Of a stretch of DNA of 64,000 nucleotides, positions 8,873 to 17,813 are shown one piece after another (position 1 is the first letter of the stretch; the number at the start of each line of letters is the position of its first letter). The stretch lies in NCBI GenBank assembly GCA_027214385.1, contig JAPVXR010000001.1, positions 558,001-622,000 on the forward strand, given 5' to 3'. The notes under the pieces were generated by a model. It was not told the DNA's origin and ran no database searches. It saw only the letters and a program-made list of their open reading frames with translations. Position numbers and translations under genes: made by a program. This DNA is from Cryomorphaceae bacterium 1068 (GTDB lineage: Bacteria; Bacteroidota; Bacteroidia; Flavobacteriales_D; Cryomorphaceae).

Positions 8873-9610
8873 ATGCTACGTTTACAAATAGGTATGCCCA
8901 AGCTATTGCTCCTTATAGCCTTCTTTTTGGCTATGGCTGTACACGCTCAAACTCCCGAAAATGCAGAGGAGGTGGACGGTTTGTACCTATTGGAAACGGT
9001 GATTGTCGACGGTGATACCATACCCGTAGTTACCCTCAGACCCAAGCGTGTATCAGCTTACCGCAAAAGTCGTAGCCGACGCTACCAAAGGAAATGGGAC
9101 AAGATGCACCGCAATGTGATCAAGGTTTATCCATATGCCAAAGTGGCGGGAGACCTGATCAATGAGTACAACCGTAACTTGGAGGCCCTCGAAACGGAGG
9201 CGGAACGAGAGGCCTATCTGGATCAATGTGAGGAAGACCTCAAGGCTGAATTTGAAGGAGATCTTCGCAAGATGACAACCAGTCAAGGGCGAGTGCTCAT
9301 CAAGCTCATCGATCGTGAAACGGGACAGACGAGCTACGAACTCATTAAAGACCTTAAGAGTGGTTTTACAGCCTTTATGTGGCAGGGAGTGGCGAAGCTA
9401 TTTGGCACCGATTTGAAAGACCAGTACGATCCCAATGCCAACGAGACAGACGATATAATCGAAGAAATCGTTCTTCAAATTGAGGATGGTAGCATTCCCG
9501 TGGCGACGCGCGAGATTACCACCAAAGCCGCTGAAGAGGTATTGGCTAATAAGAGTGATCGCTTACGCAGGAAGATTGAGCGGGAGAAGAAGCGGAATGC
9601 TAAGAAGTGA
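8873..9610 (+). CDS. DUF4294 domain-containing exported protein
   Basis: A 245-residue protein from the ATG at 8873; a second in-frame ATG at 8894 also gives a signal peptide (MPKLLLLIAFFLAMAVHAQ). The longer frame from a TTG at 8840 is not convincing. After cleavage comes a short strand region (DGLYLLETVIVDGDTIPVV), then the basic DUF4294 core (KVYPYAKVAGDLINEYN; MTTSQGRVLIKLIDRETG; FTAFMWQGVAKLFG), and a Lys/Arg-rich C-terminal tail. The family is Bacteroidota-specific and of unknown function; location should be periplasmic. It is downstream of sucC but separated by about 200 bp. Confidence 0.8.
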   Translation: MLRLQIGMPKLLLLIAFFLAMAVHAQTPENAEEVDGLYLLETVIVDGDTIPVVTLRPKRVSAYRKSRSRRYQRKWDKMHRNVIKVYPYAKVAGDLINEYNRNLEALETEAEREAYLDQCEEDLKAEFEGDLRKMTTSQGRVLIKLIDRETGQTSYELIKDLKSGFTAFMWQGVAKLFGTDLKDQYDPNANETDDIIEEIVLQIEDGSIPVATREITTKAAEEVLANKSDRLRRKIEREKKRNAKK

Positions 9611-9691
9611 TTTTAACCTTTAAGGAGAACGGAGCCACACATTTTCAGACCTTTGATTTGATCTTAAATCTTTGAACGATCTACCCGGAAG

Positions 9692-10036
9692 CTAGTCGGC
9701 TTTTTTGAAACTCACCCTAGCTTTTGCTTTCTTGTCGCTGTCCAGATACAGTTCAGCGCCTTTTTCCAATTCGATCATCTTGGTCTCTTTCGGCTTGATC
9801 GTGCATTTGTTCACGACCTTGCCATCCATTTGAACGCGGATGACAAATTCGTTTTTGCTATTGTTTTCCACTACGGCAATGCTTTTCTCGTTTGAGTATG
9901 GATTGATCGCCGCATCTTGTCCTTCACCCAGACCGGTTATGGACATACTTTGGGAAGGAGGGAGAACAAAAATGTCATCTTGGGCATTGGCCTGTAGTAC
10001 AAATAATGCGAAAGCTAAATAGAGTAGTTTCTTCAT
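9692..10036 (-). CDS. Small exported protein of unknown function
   Basis: A 114-residue protein with a clear signal peptide (MKKLLYLAFALFVLQANAQ|DD). The mature part is about 95 residues, with a central acidic/Asn-rich segment and two charged beta-strands (KNEFVIRVQMDGKVVNKC; LYLDSDKKAKARVSFKKAD). One Cys is present and there is no lipobox. I do not recognise a family. It stands alone between the DUF4294 gene (convergent) and the hydroxybutyryl-CoA dehydrogenase gene. Confidence 0.65.
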   Translation of the reverse strand: MKKLLYLAFALFVLQANAQDDIFVLPPSQSMSITGLGEGQDAAINPYSNEKSIAVVENNSKNEFVIRVQMDGKVVNKCTIKPKETKMIELEKGAELYLDSDKKAKARVSFKKAD

Positions 10037-10164
10037 GGTTAGGTTTTTAGTGGTACCCTCTTAAACGTGATTTTCTATCACATCATATGCGCACGTTGAT
10101 GGTAAACCACAACTTTTAAAGGAAACCAGAGCAATCAACATTCAAAGCCAACTAGCAATATACT

Positions 10165-11055
10165 CTACTTCCTGAAATTCTCCGACACAACCAATTCCTT
10201 GCTTCCGCGGGTGTGCTTGTAGAAACCTTCGCCTGACTTTACGCCGAGCTTTCCTGCAGTTACCATATTTACCAATAAGGGACATGGAGCGTACTTCGGA
10301 TTACCAAAACCGTCGTGCATTACGTGAAGGATGCTGAGGCACACGTCCAATCCAATAAAGTCAGCTAGTTGAAGAGGACCCATCGGGTGTGCCATTCCCA
10401 GTTTCATCACGGTATCAATTTCTTCCACACCCGCTACCCCTTCGTGCAGGGTGATGATGGCTTCGTTGATCATCGGCATCAAGATTCGATTAGCTACAAA
10501 GCCAGGGTAGTCGTTTACCTCAGTGGGTACCTTGCCCAGTTTTTTGGAAATTTCCATCACCGTGTTCGTTACTTCGTCAGAAGTGGCGTATCCACGAATA
10601 ACCTCTACCAATTTCATCACCGGAACAGGGTTCATGAAGTGCATGCCGATTACCTTATCCGGGCGGCTGGTCTCAGCGGCTATTTGGGTAATGGATATCG
10701 ATGAGGTATTGGTCGCCAAGATGCATCCTTCGGGAGCATGGGCATCCATATCACGGAATATTTTCTTTTTGAGATCGGTGTTTTCAGTGGCTGCTTCTAC
10801 AACGAGGTCGGCATTTGCCACTCCCGACTTCATATCGGTGGAGGTTTTCAATCGTCCCAAAGCGTCTGACTTATCGGCTTCCGATATTTTCTCCTTCGCG
10901 ATCATTCGGTCCATGTTCTTACCAATTGTGGCTAAAGCTCTTTCCAAAGCATCTTGCGAAACGTCGATCAACTGCACGTTGTATCCGTTTTGAGCAAAGA
11001 CGTGAGCGATTCCGTTTCCCATGGTTCCTGCTCCGATTACGGCGATGTTTTTCAT
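10165..11055 (-). CDS. 3-hydroxybutyryl-CoA dehydrogenase
   Basis: A 296-residue NAD(P)-dependent dehydrogenase oxidising (S)-3-hydroxybutyryl-CoA to acetoacetyl-CoA, or the reverse; short-chain acyl-CoA or polyhydroxybutyrate/aromatic degradation is the usual setting. The N-terminal Rossmann motif is VIGAGTMGNGIAHVFA, and the active-site region is MHFMNPVPVMKLVEV with the catalytic His. NDYPGFVANRILMP marks the hinge to the C-terminal helical domain, ending with GEGFYKH. Length is typical of Hbd/PaaH. Symbol left empty because Hbd and PaaH cannot be separated by sequence alone. The gene follows the sugar transferase with a 28-bp gap, so may be co-transcribed. Confidence 0.93.
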   Translation of the reverse strand: MKNIAVIGAGTMGNGIAHVFAQNGYNVQLIDVSQDALERALATIGKNMDRMIAKEKISEADKSDALGRLKTSTDMKSGVANADLVVEAATENTDLKKKIFRDMDAHAPEGCILATNTSSISITQIAAETSRPDKVIGMHFMNPVPVMKLVEVIRGYATSDEVTNTVMEISKKLGKVPTEVNDYPGFVANRILMPMINEAIITLHEGVAGVEEIDTVMKLGMAHPMGPLQLADFIGLDVCLSILHVMHDGFGNPKYAPCPLLVNMVTAGKLGVKSGEGFYKHTRGSKELVVSENFRK

Positions 11056-11060
11056 AATAA

Positions 11061-11085
11061 GGTGGTGTTTTGTAGGTGGTGTTTT
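11061..11085. repeat. 14-bp-period direct repeat before hydroxybutyryl-CoA dehydrogenase
   Basis: GGTGGTGTTTT occurs at 11061-11071 and again at 11075-11085, the second copy reaching into the stop codon of the upstream sugar transferase gene. On the minus strand this gives two AAAACACCACC units in the leader of the dehydrogenase gene. Probably a local slippage duplication; it may affect the translation start region. Confidence 0.4.
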
Positions 11086-12496
11086 ATTTTCCGTCTCCTC
11101 TGATAACGGTGAGGAGGGTGTATGCCATTATTTTAAAGTCAATTGCCAGCGACATGTTTTCGATGTAAAGCACGTCGTATTTAAGTCGCTGTACCATTTC
11201 GTCTACATTTTCGGCGTAGCCATACTTTACTTGTCCCCAGCTTGTGATGCCCGGCTTCACTTTTTGCAAGTGGCGGTAGTGCGGGGCTACTTCTAGAATC
11301 TGATCAATGAAGTATTGCCGCTCAGGACGAGGGCCTACCAAACTCATATCTCCCTTGATCACATTGAAGAATTGAGGCAATTCGTCGATTCGGGTCTTTC
11401 GCATGAATAGACCAATGGGAGTAATTCGAGGGTCGCCCTCACTTGCCAATTTCGGTGTGTCCGTTTCGGCATCCTCGCGCATCGAGCGAAATTTATAGAT
11501 AAAGAAAGGTTTATTGAATTGTCCGATTCGCTCCTGCTTAAAAATGATGGGCCCGGGTGAAGTAGATTTCACTAAGATACCTACAATGAGGTAAACGGGA
11601 GCCAGAATGATCAGAGCTGAAATGGATGCTGTTACGTCAAGAAAGCGCTTCAAGAACTTCTGCCACTCGGGCATGATCTGCGTATTGATCTCTATGAGTG
11701 GAGCACCGAAAATACTCGACATCTTCACGGAGCCGGCTAAGATGTCGTAGATATCGGGGATGATCTTGATCCGAACATCCAACCCTTCCAGTCGACTTAA
11801 TATCCCACCAAGGTTTTTGTGTTCGGAGGTTTCTACGGCTATGATGACTTCTTCGGCGGCACTTTCTTTAATTACTCTTTCGATGGAGTCAAACTTTCCC
11901 AACCATGGCAGCTCTGCTTCGAGCAGATGATCTTTTCCGTTGATGCTGACGTACCCGACGAAATTAAAACCCGGGGCAGGCTTCATTGTTTCCATCTCCC
12001 GGTACACGTTGAGTGCCTCTTCATTTCCACCAATAATAATGGTGTTGAATCCGAGCTTGCGTTTGTGTATTTGTTTTACCGTTCGGGTGGTCAGTACAAA
12101 GCGAAAGGTAAAAGTGAGGGTAAAATGAACGCCCAGTAAAAATAAGATGGAGCGGTAGTAATTTTGGTAATTGGCAATCTGATCGTCGATGAGGACTGTG
12201 AAGAAGAGTATGATTACCCCGATCACAGTCGAAAACATGACCTGACCAAGCTCTTTGAGTCGGTGTCTTCGGTAAATGTTTTTATACATTCCCAGAAGGG
12301 CATAAAGCGATACCCAGAAAACGGGAATCAATATAAGGCCGTAATAAAATCGGTCGTCGTACTCTAAAGGTATCGGGTAGCCAAATTTGGCCGGCTCGAT
12401 CACTTTTTTGCGGAAGCTGAAAAAGAGGAACCACGCCAAGCCTGAACTTAGCACATCAAAAAGAACGTACTTCGATGTTTGTAGAGTTCTATTCAT
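11084..12496 (-). CDS. Exopolysaccharide polyprenyl-glycosylphosphotransferase (WcaJ/WbaP-like)
   Basis: A 470-residue membrane enzyme that loads the first sugar phosphate, usually glucose-1-phosphate, onto undecaprenyl phosphate to start capsule or exopolysaccharide synthesis. The N-terminal third has about four membrane segments, followed by a CoA-binding-like Rossmann region (FNTIIIGGNEEAL). A fifth hydrophobic helix (SISALIILAPVYLIVGIL) precedes the conserved bacterial sugar-transferase domain: KFRSMREDAE, RKTRIDELPQFFNVIKGDMS, LVGPRPERQYF. No other capsule genes are adjacent, so it looks like a stand-alone initiating enzyme. Its ATG overlaps the stop of the upstream lipoprotein gene (ATGA), implying translational coupling. 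Confidence 0.92.
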   Translation of the reverse strand: MNRTLQTSKYVLFDVLSSGLAWFLFFSFRKKVIEPAKFGYPIPLEYDDRFYYGLILIPVFWVSLYALLGMYKNIYRRHRLKELGQVMFSTVIGVIILFFTVLIDDQIANYQNYYRSILFLLGVHFTLTFTFRFVLTTRTVKQIHKRKLGFNTIIIGGNEEALNVYREMETMKPAPGFNFVGYVSINGKDHLLEAELPWLGKFDSIERVIKESAAEEVIIAVETSEHKNLGGILSRLEGLDVRIKIIPDIYDILAGSVKMSSIFGAPLIEINTQIMPEWQKFLKRFLDVTASISALIILAPVYLIVGILVKSTSPGPIIFKQERIGQFNKPFFIYKFRSMREDAETDTPKLASEGDPRITPIGLFMRKTRIDELPQFFNVIKGDMSLVGPRPERQYFIDQILEVAPHYRHLQKVKPGITSWGQVKYGYAENVDEMVQRLKYDVLYIENMSLAIDFKIMAYTLLTVIRGDGK

Positions 12497-13380
12497 AAGC
12501 TAGCCGGGTAAACGACTTTCATATTATCCAGGTAAATAATGGCTTGTTGATCAGTGGTTGTTTTGACGGCTTCCAGGTAGATTTGAAAATCGTTGGTTTG
12601 ACCCAGACCTATCTCGTTAGTCAGTTCGACATATATCTTAGTCCACTCTTCCGTGGGGTTTAGTCCTAAGGCAAATATTTTGGTCACAGAAGGGTTTCGG
12701 GTTCTTATCCCTATTTCGAGGGGATTGTTACCGCGATAGTCGAGCTCGAGGTACACGGTAGATCCCGGATCTATATCAGACAGGTCCCACTCTGGTTCCT
12801 GGGAGTACACTTCAAAGACGGGGAAATCATCATCCAAAATAATCTTTCCACTACTTGATCCGGTTAGAACTTCGTCGTCGTTTGATGTATTGATGATGGG
12901 CGTTCCATTGATTTCTGCTGGCTCCCAAACGTTTCCAATATTTTCGAATCCTTCGAATAAAAATCCCAACTGGCCAAACCCATCCGAATCAAAATACTCA
13001 AATTGTGCAAGGCTGTCTTCGCTAATGGGACTGACCAAGCCAGGCTTGAGGTCTATATTGGTTTCGTAAAAAGCGTAGAAAGGGTATATGATTCGATCAG
13101 AAGAAATGCCATTGTTTCTAATACCTCCACCCAGGGTGATTTTGGTTGGGCCTTCCTCCAGAATGGGTACACTTCCGGGAAGTTCGATAGTACCTACGAA
13201 AAAGTCATTGGCAAAAACGTGGGCATCGATGATTTCGCTGGTATTGGTTCCTTGGCTACCGTCAGAGTCCACAATGAGATCTGCTGCTTCTATGTACACA
13301 AATGACGGGATGGGTTCGTCTTTGTCAAACACATCACACGCCGAAACTAAAAGAATTAGAAGGCAGTAAAATTTTCTCAT
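12493..13380 (-). CDS. Lipoprotein, function unknown
   Basis: A 295-residue lipoprotein: MRKFYCLLILLVSAC, with lipobox Cys15. The mature part is acidic and beta-rich. The second half (about 130-290) resembles a jelly-roll carbohydrate-binding-like domain (FEGFENIGNVWEP; VYLELDYRGNNPLEIGI; QAIIYLDNMKVVYP), as seen in Bacteroidota lipoproteins that precede glycosyltransferases, but I cannot assign a family firmly. It is coupled by a 4-nt overlap to the sugar transferase, suggesting a role in the same surface-polysaccharide process. Confidence 0.75.
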   Translation of the reverse strand: MRKFYCLLILLVSACDVFDKDEPIPSFVYIEAADLIVDSDGSQGTNTSEIIDAHVFANDFFVGTIELPGSVPILEEGPTKITLGGGIRNNGISSDRIIYPFYAFYETNIDLKPGLVSPISEDSLAQFEYFDSDGFGQLGFLFEGFENIGNVWEPAEINGTPIINTSNDDEVLTGSSSGKIILDDDFPVFEVYSQEPEWDLSDIDPGSTVYLELDYRGNNPLEIGIRTRNPSVTKIFALGLNPTEEWTKIYVELTNEIGLGQTNDFQIYLEAVKTTTDQQAIIYLDNMKVVYPASL

Positions 13381-13406
13381 AAGTGCATGATAGGATCGAT
13401 GGGCCG

Positions 13407-13414
13407 CAAAAATA
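13407..13414 (-). promoter_or_regulatory. -7 box for lipoprotein/sugar-transferase operon
   Basis: TATTTTTG on the minus strand, 27 bp before the lipoprotein ATG, matches TAnnTTTG. No convincing -33 TTTG at the expected distance. Confidence 0.45.
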
Positions 13415-13496
13415 GAAAATGCGGGGCATTCGTCACCTATAATAACCGTAAACTCTAGAGATAACGCCGAAAATGTTTAACCAATTGTGCAGGGGC

Positions 13497-14489
13497 TCAA
13501 GAATTTGATCCTGTTGGTGTGCTCATTTTTAGCTTGGCCTGAATCTTATAAGCCACGTCCAATGCATTGTAGCCGTCTTCTACGGTTACAGGCGGAGTAG
13601 TGTTGTTTATGATGGCTTCCGCAAAACTCTCTAATTCATCTTTGATGGCATTGTTAGGTTCGATGGTGGGCTTCTCGAAGAAAATTTCTTTTTCACCGCG
13701 ACCTTCTCCTAAGTCAATGCTCATAGAAAATGGATCGGGCTCTCCTTCGATGTCGCGCATCTTCACAACTTCAGTCGTTTTATTTAGAAAATCGACTGAA
13801 ACGTAAGCGTTTCTTTGAAAGAACCTTGACTTGCGCATATTCTTCAGTGAGAATCGGCTGGCAGTCAGATTGGCCACGCAGCCATTATCAAATTCAAGGC
13901 GGGCATTGGCAATATCAGGCTCATCGCTTACGATAGCTACACCGCTGGCGCTGATGCGCTTGATGTTTGATCCGACGACGCTTAGCACGATATCCAAGTC
14001 GTGAATCATTAAGTCGAGTACGACGGAAACATCTGTTCCTCGCGGGTTGAACTGAGCCAATCGGTGTGTTTCTATAAACATCGGATTATCCAAATCTTTC
14101 CTCGCCGAAACGAAAGCGGGATTGAATCGTTCGACATGACCTACCTGCACCTTTACATCCGCTTCACGCGAAAGCGACATTAAGGATTTTGCCTCCTCAA
14201 TGGTATTGGTGATGGGCTTTTCAATAAAAACGTGTTTGGACTTTCTGATAGCTACACTAGCGCAAGTGTAATGACTCAGGGTAGGTGTTACGATATCAAC
14301 GACATCTACCGCATCGATAAGTTCGTCCATGTCGGCAAACTTTTTCACCCCTAGTTTCTGCGCAGTCTCTGTGGCCGCTCTTTCATCGGGATCATAAAAT
14401 CCAACCAATTGATATTGCTTCAATTCCTTGATGCATTTGATGTGGATCTTGCCGAGGTGACCTGCACCTAAAACTCCGATTTTAAGCAT
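13497..14489 (-). CDS. Gfo/Idh/MocA-family NAD(P)-dependent oxidoreductase
   Basis: A 330-residue protein from the ATG at 14489 (MLKIGVLGAGHLGKIH, classical nucleotide-binding start). The longer frame from 14537 would read through the promoter and is rejected. Rossmann domain residues 1-120 include VDIVTPTLSHY and HVFIEKPITNT (the EKP motif typical of the family); the C-terminal beta-sheet domain follows (VQVGHVERFNPAF; DLMIHDLDIVLS). The family oxidises or reduces sugar and inositol derivatives. Similar Bacteroidota genes are annotated as generic oxidoreductases; the exact substrate is unknown. It ends about 115 bp upstream of the lipoprotein gene. Confidence 0.9.
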   Translation of the reverse strand: MLKIGVLGAGHLGKIHIKCIKELKQYQLVGFYDPDERAATETAQKLGVKKFADMDELIDAVDVVDIVTPTLSHYTCASVAIRKSKHVFIEKPITNTIEEAKSLMSLSREADVKVQVGHVERFNPAFVSARKDLDNPMFIETHRLAQFNPRGTDVSVVLDLMIHDLDIVLSVVGSNIKRISASGVAIVSDEPDIANARLEFDNGCVANLTASRFSLKNMRKSRFFQRNAYVSVDFLNKTTEVVKMRDIEGEPDPFSMSIDLGEGRGEKEIFFEKPTIEPNNAIKDELESFAEAIINNTTPPVTVEDGYNALDVAYKIQAKLKMSTPTGSNS

Positions 14490-14506
14490 TATTCTTTGCG
14501 TTTTTA

Positions 14507-14538
14507 CAAATGTACGCTCTGTGATTTCGCTCATCAAA
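14507..14538 (-). promoter_or_regulatory. Promoter of the Gfo/Idh/MocA gene
   Basis: On the minus strand TTTG (14535-14538), a 20-bp spacer and TACATTTG (14507-14514) match the Bacteroidota consensus exactly. The ATG at 14489 follows after about 17 bp. This settles the start choice for the gene. Confidence 0.75.
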
Positions 14539-14646
14539 GAATGCTGTCAAAATTATCAACAGTTTGATTTTTCATTTAGATCAGCTGCTTACACGGGCTA
14601 CTTGATGAAAATCGAAATCTTTGATTTTTTGTTGGAGTCAGGTTAT

Positions 14647-14654
14647 TACATTTG
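14647..14654 (+). promoter_or_regulatory. -7 box just before pcm
   Basis: TACATTTG ends only 7 bp before the ATG at 14662, so the transcript would be almost leaderless. A TTTG at 14620-14623 is 23 bp upstream (longer than the usual 19-21). The spacing is imperfect. Confidence 0.4.
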
Positions 14655-14661
14655 TTCATTC

Positions 14662-15315
14662 ATGAAGGTTTTAGATACACATAAACACCAAGGACTGCGA
14701 CGTCAATTGGTAAGGACACTGATTGATAAGGGTATAAAAAATCAACCCGTATTGGATGCCATCGGATCGATTCCCAGGCATGTGTTCATGGATTCTGCCT
14801 TTCTTCAATTTGCATACGAGGATACCGCATTTCCTATCGGGGCAGATCAGACGATCTCGCAACCGTATACCGTTGCGGTGCAAACCACACTTTTGGAAGT
14901 AAAGCATGGTACCAAAGTATTAGAAATTGGCACTGGTAGCGGATATCAAGCAGCGGTGCTCAATGCTATTGGCTGTAAGGTGTTTTCAATCGAAAGGCAG
15001 AAGCTGCTTTTTAAAAAGGCCAAGAAAAACCTCGCCGATATGAACACAACGGTGAAAGGGTTTTATGGAGATGGGTACAAAGGATTGCCGGCTTTCGTTC
15101 CTTTCGAGCGCGTCCTGATTACTTGTGGGGCGCCTTTCGTTCCTCAAGCTCTTCTCGACCAATTGGTCGAAGGCGGGATAATGGTGATTCCCGTAGGAGA
15201 AGGTGCTGATCAAGAAATGCTGAAAATCAGAAAATTGGCCGACGGAAAGTATGAAGAAACCCGTCATGGAGGTTTTCGATTTGTACCCATGCTACCAGAC
15301 AAAGAAGGTGTTTAA
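14662..15315 (+). CDS. pcm: Protein-L-isoaspartate O-methyltransferase
   Basis: A 217-residue enzyme, the usual length, from the ATG at 14662 (MKVLDTHKHQGLRRQLV). The longer open frame back to 14521 would cross the divergent promoter and encodes nothing family-like. S-adenosylmethionine-dependent repair of isoaspartyl residues in damaged proteins. Motifs: PRHVFMD, TISQPYTVAVQT (the PCMT signature with substrate-binding Ser/Gln), VLEIGTGSGYQAAVLN (SAM motif I), FERVLITCGAP and IPVGE near the end. Cytoplasmic. Transcribed divergently from the oxidoreductase. Confidence 0.95.
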   Translation: MKVLDTHKHQGLRRQLVRTLIDKGIKNQPVLDAIGSIPRHVFMDSAFLQFAYEDTAFPIGADQTISQPYTVAVQTTLLEVKHGTKVLEIGTGSGYQAAVLNAIGCKVFSIERQKLLFKKAKKNLADMNTTVKGFYGDGYKGLPAFVPFERVLITCGAPFVPQALLDQLVEGGIMVIPVGEGADQEMLKIRKLADGKYEETRHGGFRFVPMLPDKEGV

Positions 15316-15378
15316 AGAAGCTTCTGATAATAAATCGCAAGAGAAAGAGTTTATTTGTCCGTAACCCAATCAGAAATG

Positions 15379-16251
15379 ATGAAGAAATTAGTGCTTAGTT
15401 CTGCGTTTATAGCAATGGCCGCAGCAGCCTTTGCCCAACCTGTTTCAAAAAAAGGAGAATCTTATTTGCCTCGAGAAGGCGATTGGGCCGTGGGAATTGA
15501 TGCCTCGCCGTTTTTGCGTTATTTCGGTAACTTCTTTTCACAAGCAGATAACCCAGCACCATTTGCCGAATACACCAATGACCGATTGGCGATTACAGGC
15601 AAGTACTTCGTTCGCGATGACTTTGCATACAGAGCCGGCTTTCGCCTAAATGTCTTTAACGATAAGATTCGTGCTTTTAGTCCCGAGTTTAGTGTAGATC
15701 CTACCAATACGACCGTAGAAGATTCTTACAGTCGAACTTTTACCAATGCTTTCCTCTCTTTTGGAATCGAGAAACGAAAAGGGAAGACCCGAGTTCAAGG
15801 ATTTTATGGAGCAGAGGGGTTTATTGGCTTCGGCACCGAATCACACAAGTTTGAATACGGTAATGACATTACTCAGGAGAATACAAGCCCGATTAGAACC
15901 GAGTTCGAATTGCAGTTTCAAGATGACCCGCGCGAACTGACTAATTTTTCTGAAACGGGTGCTTTTATGACAGAGTTTACCAAAGGTGCTCAATTTACTC
16001 TTGGAGCTAGAGCTTTTATAGGCGCCGAGGTTTTTCTTTTCCCAAAAATGTCGCTTGGTTTTGAGTACGGAGTGGCCATGGGCTTCTCATACGAAGGCAA
16101 TAGCGAAATAGTGGAAGAGCAATGGGCAGTGCCTGTTGGCGGGAGTGCTGAGCAGTTTGTCACAACCATTAGTAATGAGGGAGGAAGCTCATCATTTAAA
16201 TTCGATAATGACCTCTCCGGAGGAGCCCTCTTCCTGACCTTTTATTTCTAA
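15379..16251 (+). CDS. Outer-membrane beta-barrel protein
   Basis: A 290-residue protein from the second of two adjacent ATGs (MKKLVLSSAFIAMAAAAFA|QP, a good signal peptide). The frame extends to a TTG at 15355, which is not needed. The mature protein alternates polar and hydrophobic residues in about ten strands (RAGFRLNVFND; FGIEKRKGKTRVQGFYGAEGF; FLFPKMSLGFEYGVAMGFSY) and ends in FLTFYF, the aromatic terminal strand expected of BamA-inserted barrels. No specific family recognised. Located 63 bp after pcm. Confidence 0.75.
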   Translation: MKKLVLSSAFIAMAAAAFAQPVSKKGESYLPREGDWAVGIDASPFLRYFGNFFSQADNPAPFAEYTNDRLAITGKYFVRDDFAYRAGFRLNVFNDKIRAFSPEFSVDPTNTTVEDSYSRTFTNAFLSFGIEKRKGKTRVQGFYGAEGFIGFGTESHKFEYGNDITQENTSPIRTEFELQFQDDPRELTNFSETGAFMTEFTKGAQFTLGARAFIGAEVFLFPKMSLGFEYGVAMGFSYEGNSEIVEEQWAVPVGGSAEQFVTTISNEGGSSSFKFDNDLSGGALFLTFYF

Positions 16252-16276
16252 TTTCGCAGGTCAGAGCTACCGTGAC

Positions 16277-17812
16277 TTGAAAATACTTGCTGCAGAACAG
16301 ATTCGAGAGGCTGACGCCTACACCATTAAAAATGAGCCGATCAAATCGATCGATTTAATGGAGCGTGCTGCGGCCAAGTGTTTTGATTGGATATATGAAA
16401 ATGCGCCGCGCTTATTTGACTCTAAGAACACTGAAGAAAAAGATTGGCTTTTCAATGTTATAGTAGGTCCCGGAAATAACGGCGGTGACGGTTTGGTCAT
16501 TGCCAGAATGCTCCAACGCGTAGGCTACGACGTGGAGATTTCTTATGTAAAACTCACCAATAAGCCTTCTCGCGACTTTACAACCAATTTTGCCAAACTC
16601 GGAAAACTTAAAAAAGCTGTGGTTGAGATTTCTTCGGAGAAGGAGATAATTGATTATTCTCCGAATACAGTCATCATCGATGCCATATTTGGAACCGGTT
16701 TGAATCGACCTGCTGAGGGAATAGCTTCCTCGGTAATTGATAAAATCAATGAATCGGGGGCTACTGTGGTGAGTATCGACCTTCCCAGTGGAATGTTCAG
16801 CGAAGACAACTCTGAAAACAATCGGAATTCGATTGTGAGATCAGACTGTCTTCTCACTTTTCAAGTCCCTAAGCTGGCTTTTTTCTTAGCGGAATCGGCG
16901 CCTTTGATTGGTGAGTTGATCATTTTGGACATTGGATTGCACTCGGGTTTTTTGAATAAAGTCGAAACGAATTTCCATTTACTTACAGACGGTAATGTAG
17001 CTGCGATGAGGAGCCCTAGAAGGGTTTTTGATCACAAAGGAACCTTTGGGCATGCCCTGATCATAGCAGGTTCCGAAGGGAAACGTGGTGCCGCCATGAT
17101 GGCCGTTCAGGGGGCGCTAAGGGCAGGTGCGGGATTGGTGACACTGCATACGGATAAATCAGGTGCCATACTTTTGCATGGATATGCCCCTGAGGCCATG
17201 GTTTCTGTCGATCCTTCTGATAATGGCAGGCTTACGGAATTGCCTAATTTGAAGAAGTATAATTCCATTGCAATTGGGCCGGGATCGGGAACAGCTGATG
17301 AAACAGCCAAAGCCTTAAAGCTCTTAATCCAAAACAGCCATGTTCCCCTTTTGCTCGATGCGGATGCGCTCAATATTTTGGCAGAGAATCCTACTTGGCT
17401 CGCTTTTTTGCCGAAAGGCAGTATCCTCACGCCCCACCCGGGGGAGTTTGCCAGACTGATTAGAGATAAGAAAACCCATTACCAAAACATAGCATCCCAA
17501 ATCGAGCTGAGTAGAAAATACGGCATCTATATTTTACTGAAAGGTGGTAAGAGTACCTTGAGCCTGCCTGACGGACAGGTATTGATCAACAATACAGGTA
17601 ATCCGGGCATGGGAACGGGTGGAATGGGAGATGTTTTGACAGGTATCATCGCTGGCCTTTTGGCGTCTGGATATCAACCGATGCAAGCCGCTGCATTGGG
17701 AATGTATATTCACGGTAGAGCTGCCGATATAGCTCTGGAAAAAGAAAGTGTAGAATCTTTAATTGCCACTGACGTTGTAAAGTATCTTGGCAGGGCATTT
17801 CAATCATTGTAA
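16277..17812 (+). CDS. nnr: Bifunctional NAD(P)H-hydrate epimerase / ADP-dependent NAD(P)H-hydrate dehydratase
   Basis: A 511-residue fusion repairing hydrated NAD(P)H. The N-terminal YjeF epimerase domain (1-~215) has VGPGNNGGDGLVIARML and VSIDLPSGM. The C-terminal carbohydrate-kinase-like dehydratase domain (~230-511) has HKGTFGHALIIAGSEGKRGA, LDADALNIL, LTPHPGEFARL and GNPGMGTGGMGDVLTGIIAGL (nucleotide-binding). The start is a TTG at 16277, giving KILAAEQIREAD in line with the family N-terminus; no nearer ATG fits. Followed after one base by the glutaminyl cyclase gene, so an operon is likely. Confidence 0.95.
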   Translation: MKILAAEQIREADAYTIKNEPIKSIDLMERAAAKCFDWIYENAPRLFDSKNTEEKDWLFNVIVGPGNNGGDGLVIARMLQRVGYDVEISYVKLTNKPSRDFTTNFAKLGKLKKAVVEISSEKEIIDYSPNTVIIDAIFGTGLNRPAEGIASSVIDKINESGATVVSIDLPSGMFSEDNSENNRNSIVRSDCLLTFQVPKLAFFLAESAPLIGELIILDIGLHSGFLNKVETNFHLLTDGNVAAMRSPRRVFDHKGTFGHALIIAGSEGKRGAAMMAVQGALRAGAGLVTLHTDKSGAILLHGYAPEAMVSVDPSDNGRLTELPNLKKYNSIAIGPGSGTADETAKALKLLIQNSHVPLLLDADALNILAENPTWLAFLPKGSILTPHPGEFARLIRDKKTHYQNIASQIELSRKYGIYILLKGGKSTLSLPDGQVLINNTGNPGMGTGGMGDVLTGIIAGLLASGYQPMQAAALGMYIHGRAADIALEKESVESLIATDVVKYLGRAFQSL

Positions 17813-17813
17813 G

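Noticed and set aside
14521-14661. Upstream extension of the pcm frame
   Set aside because: It crosses the -33/-7 region of the divergent oxidoreductase promoter and the extra residues do not match the family.
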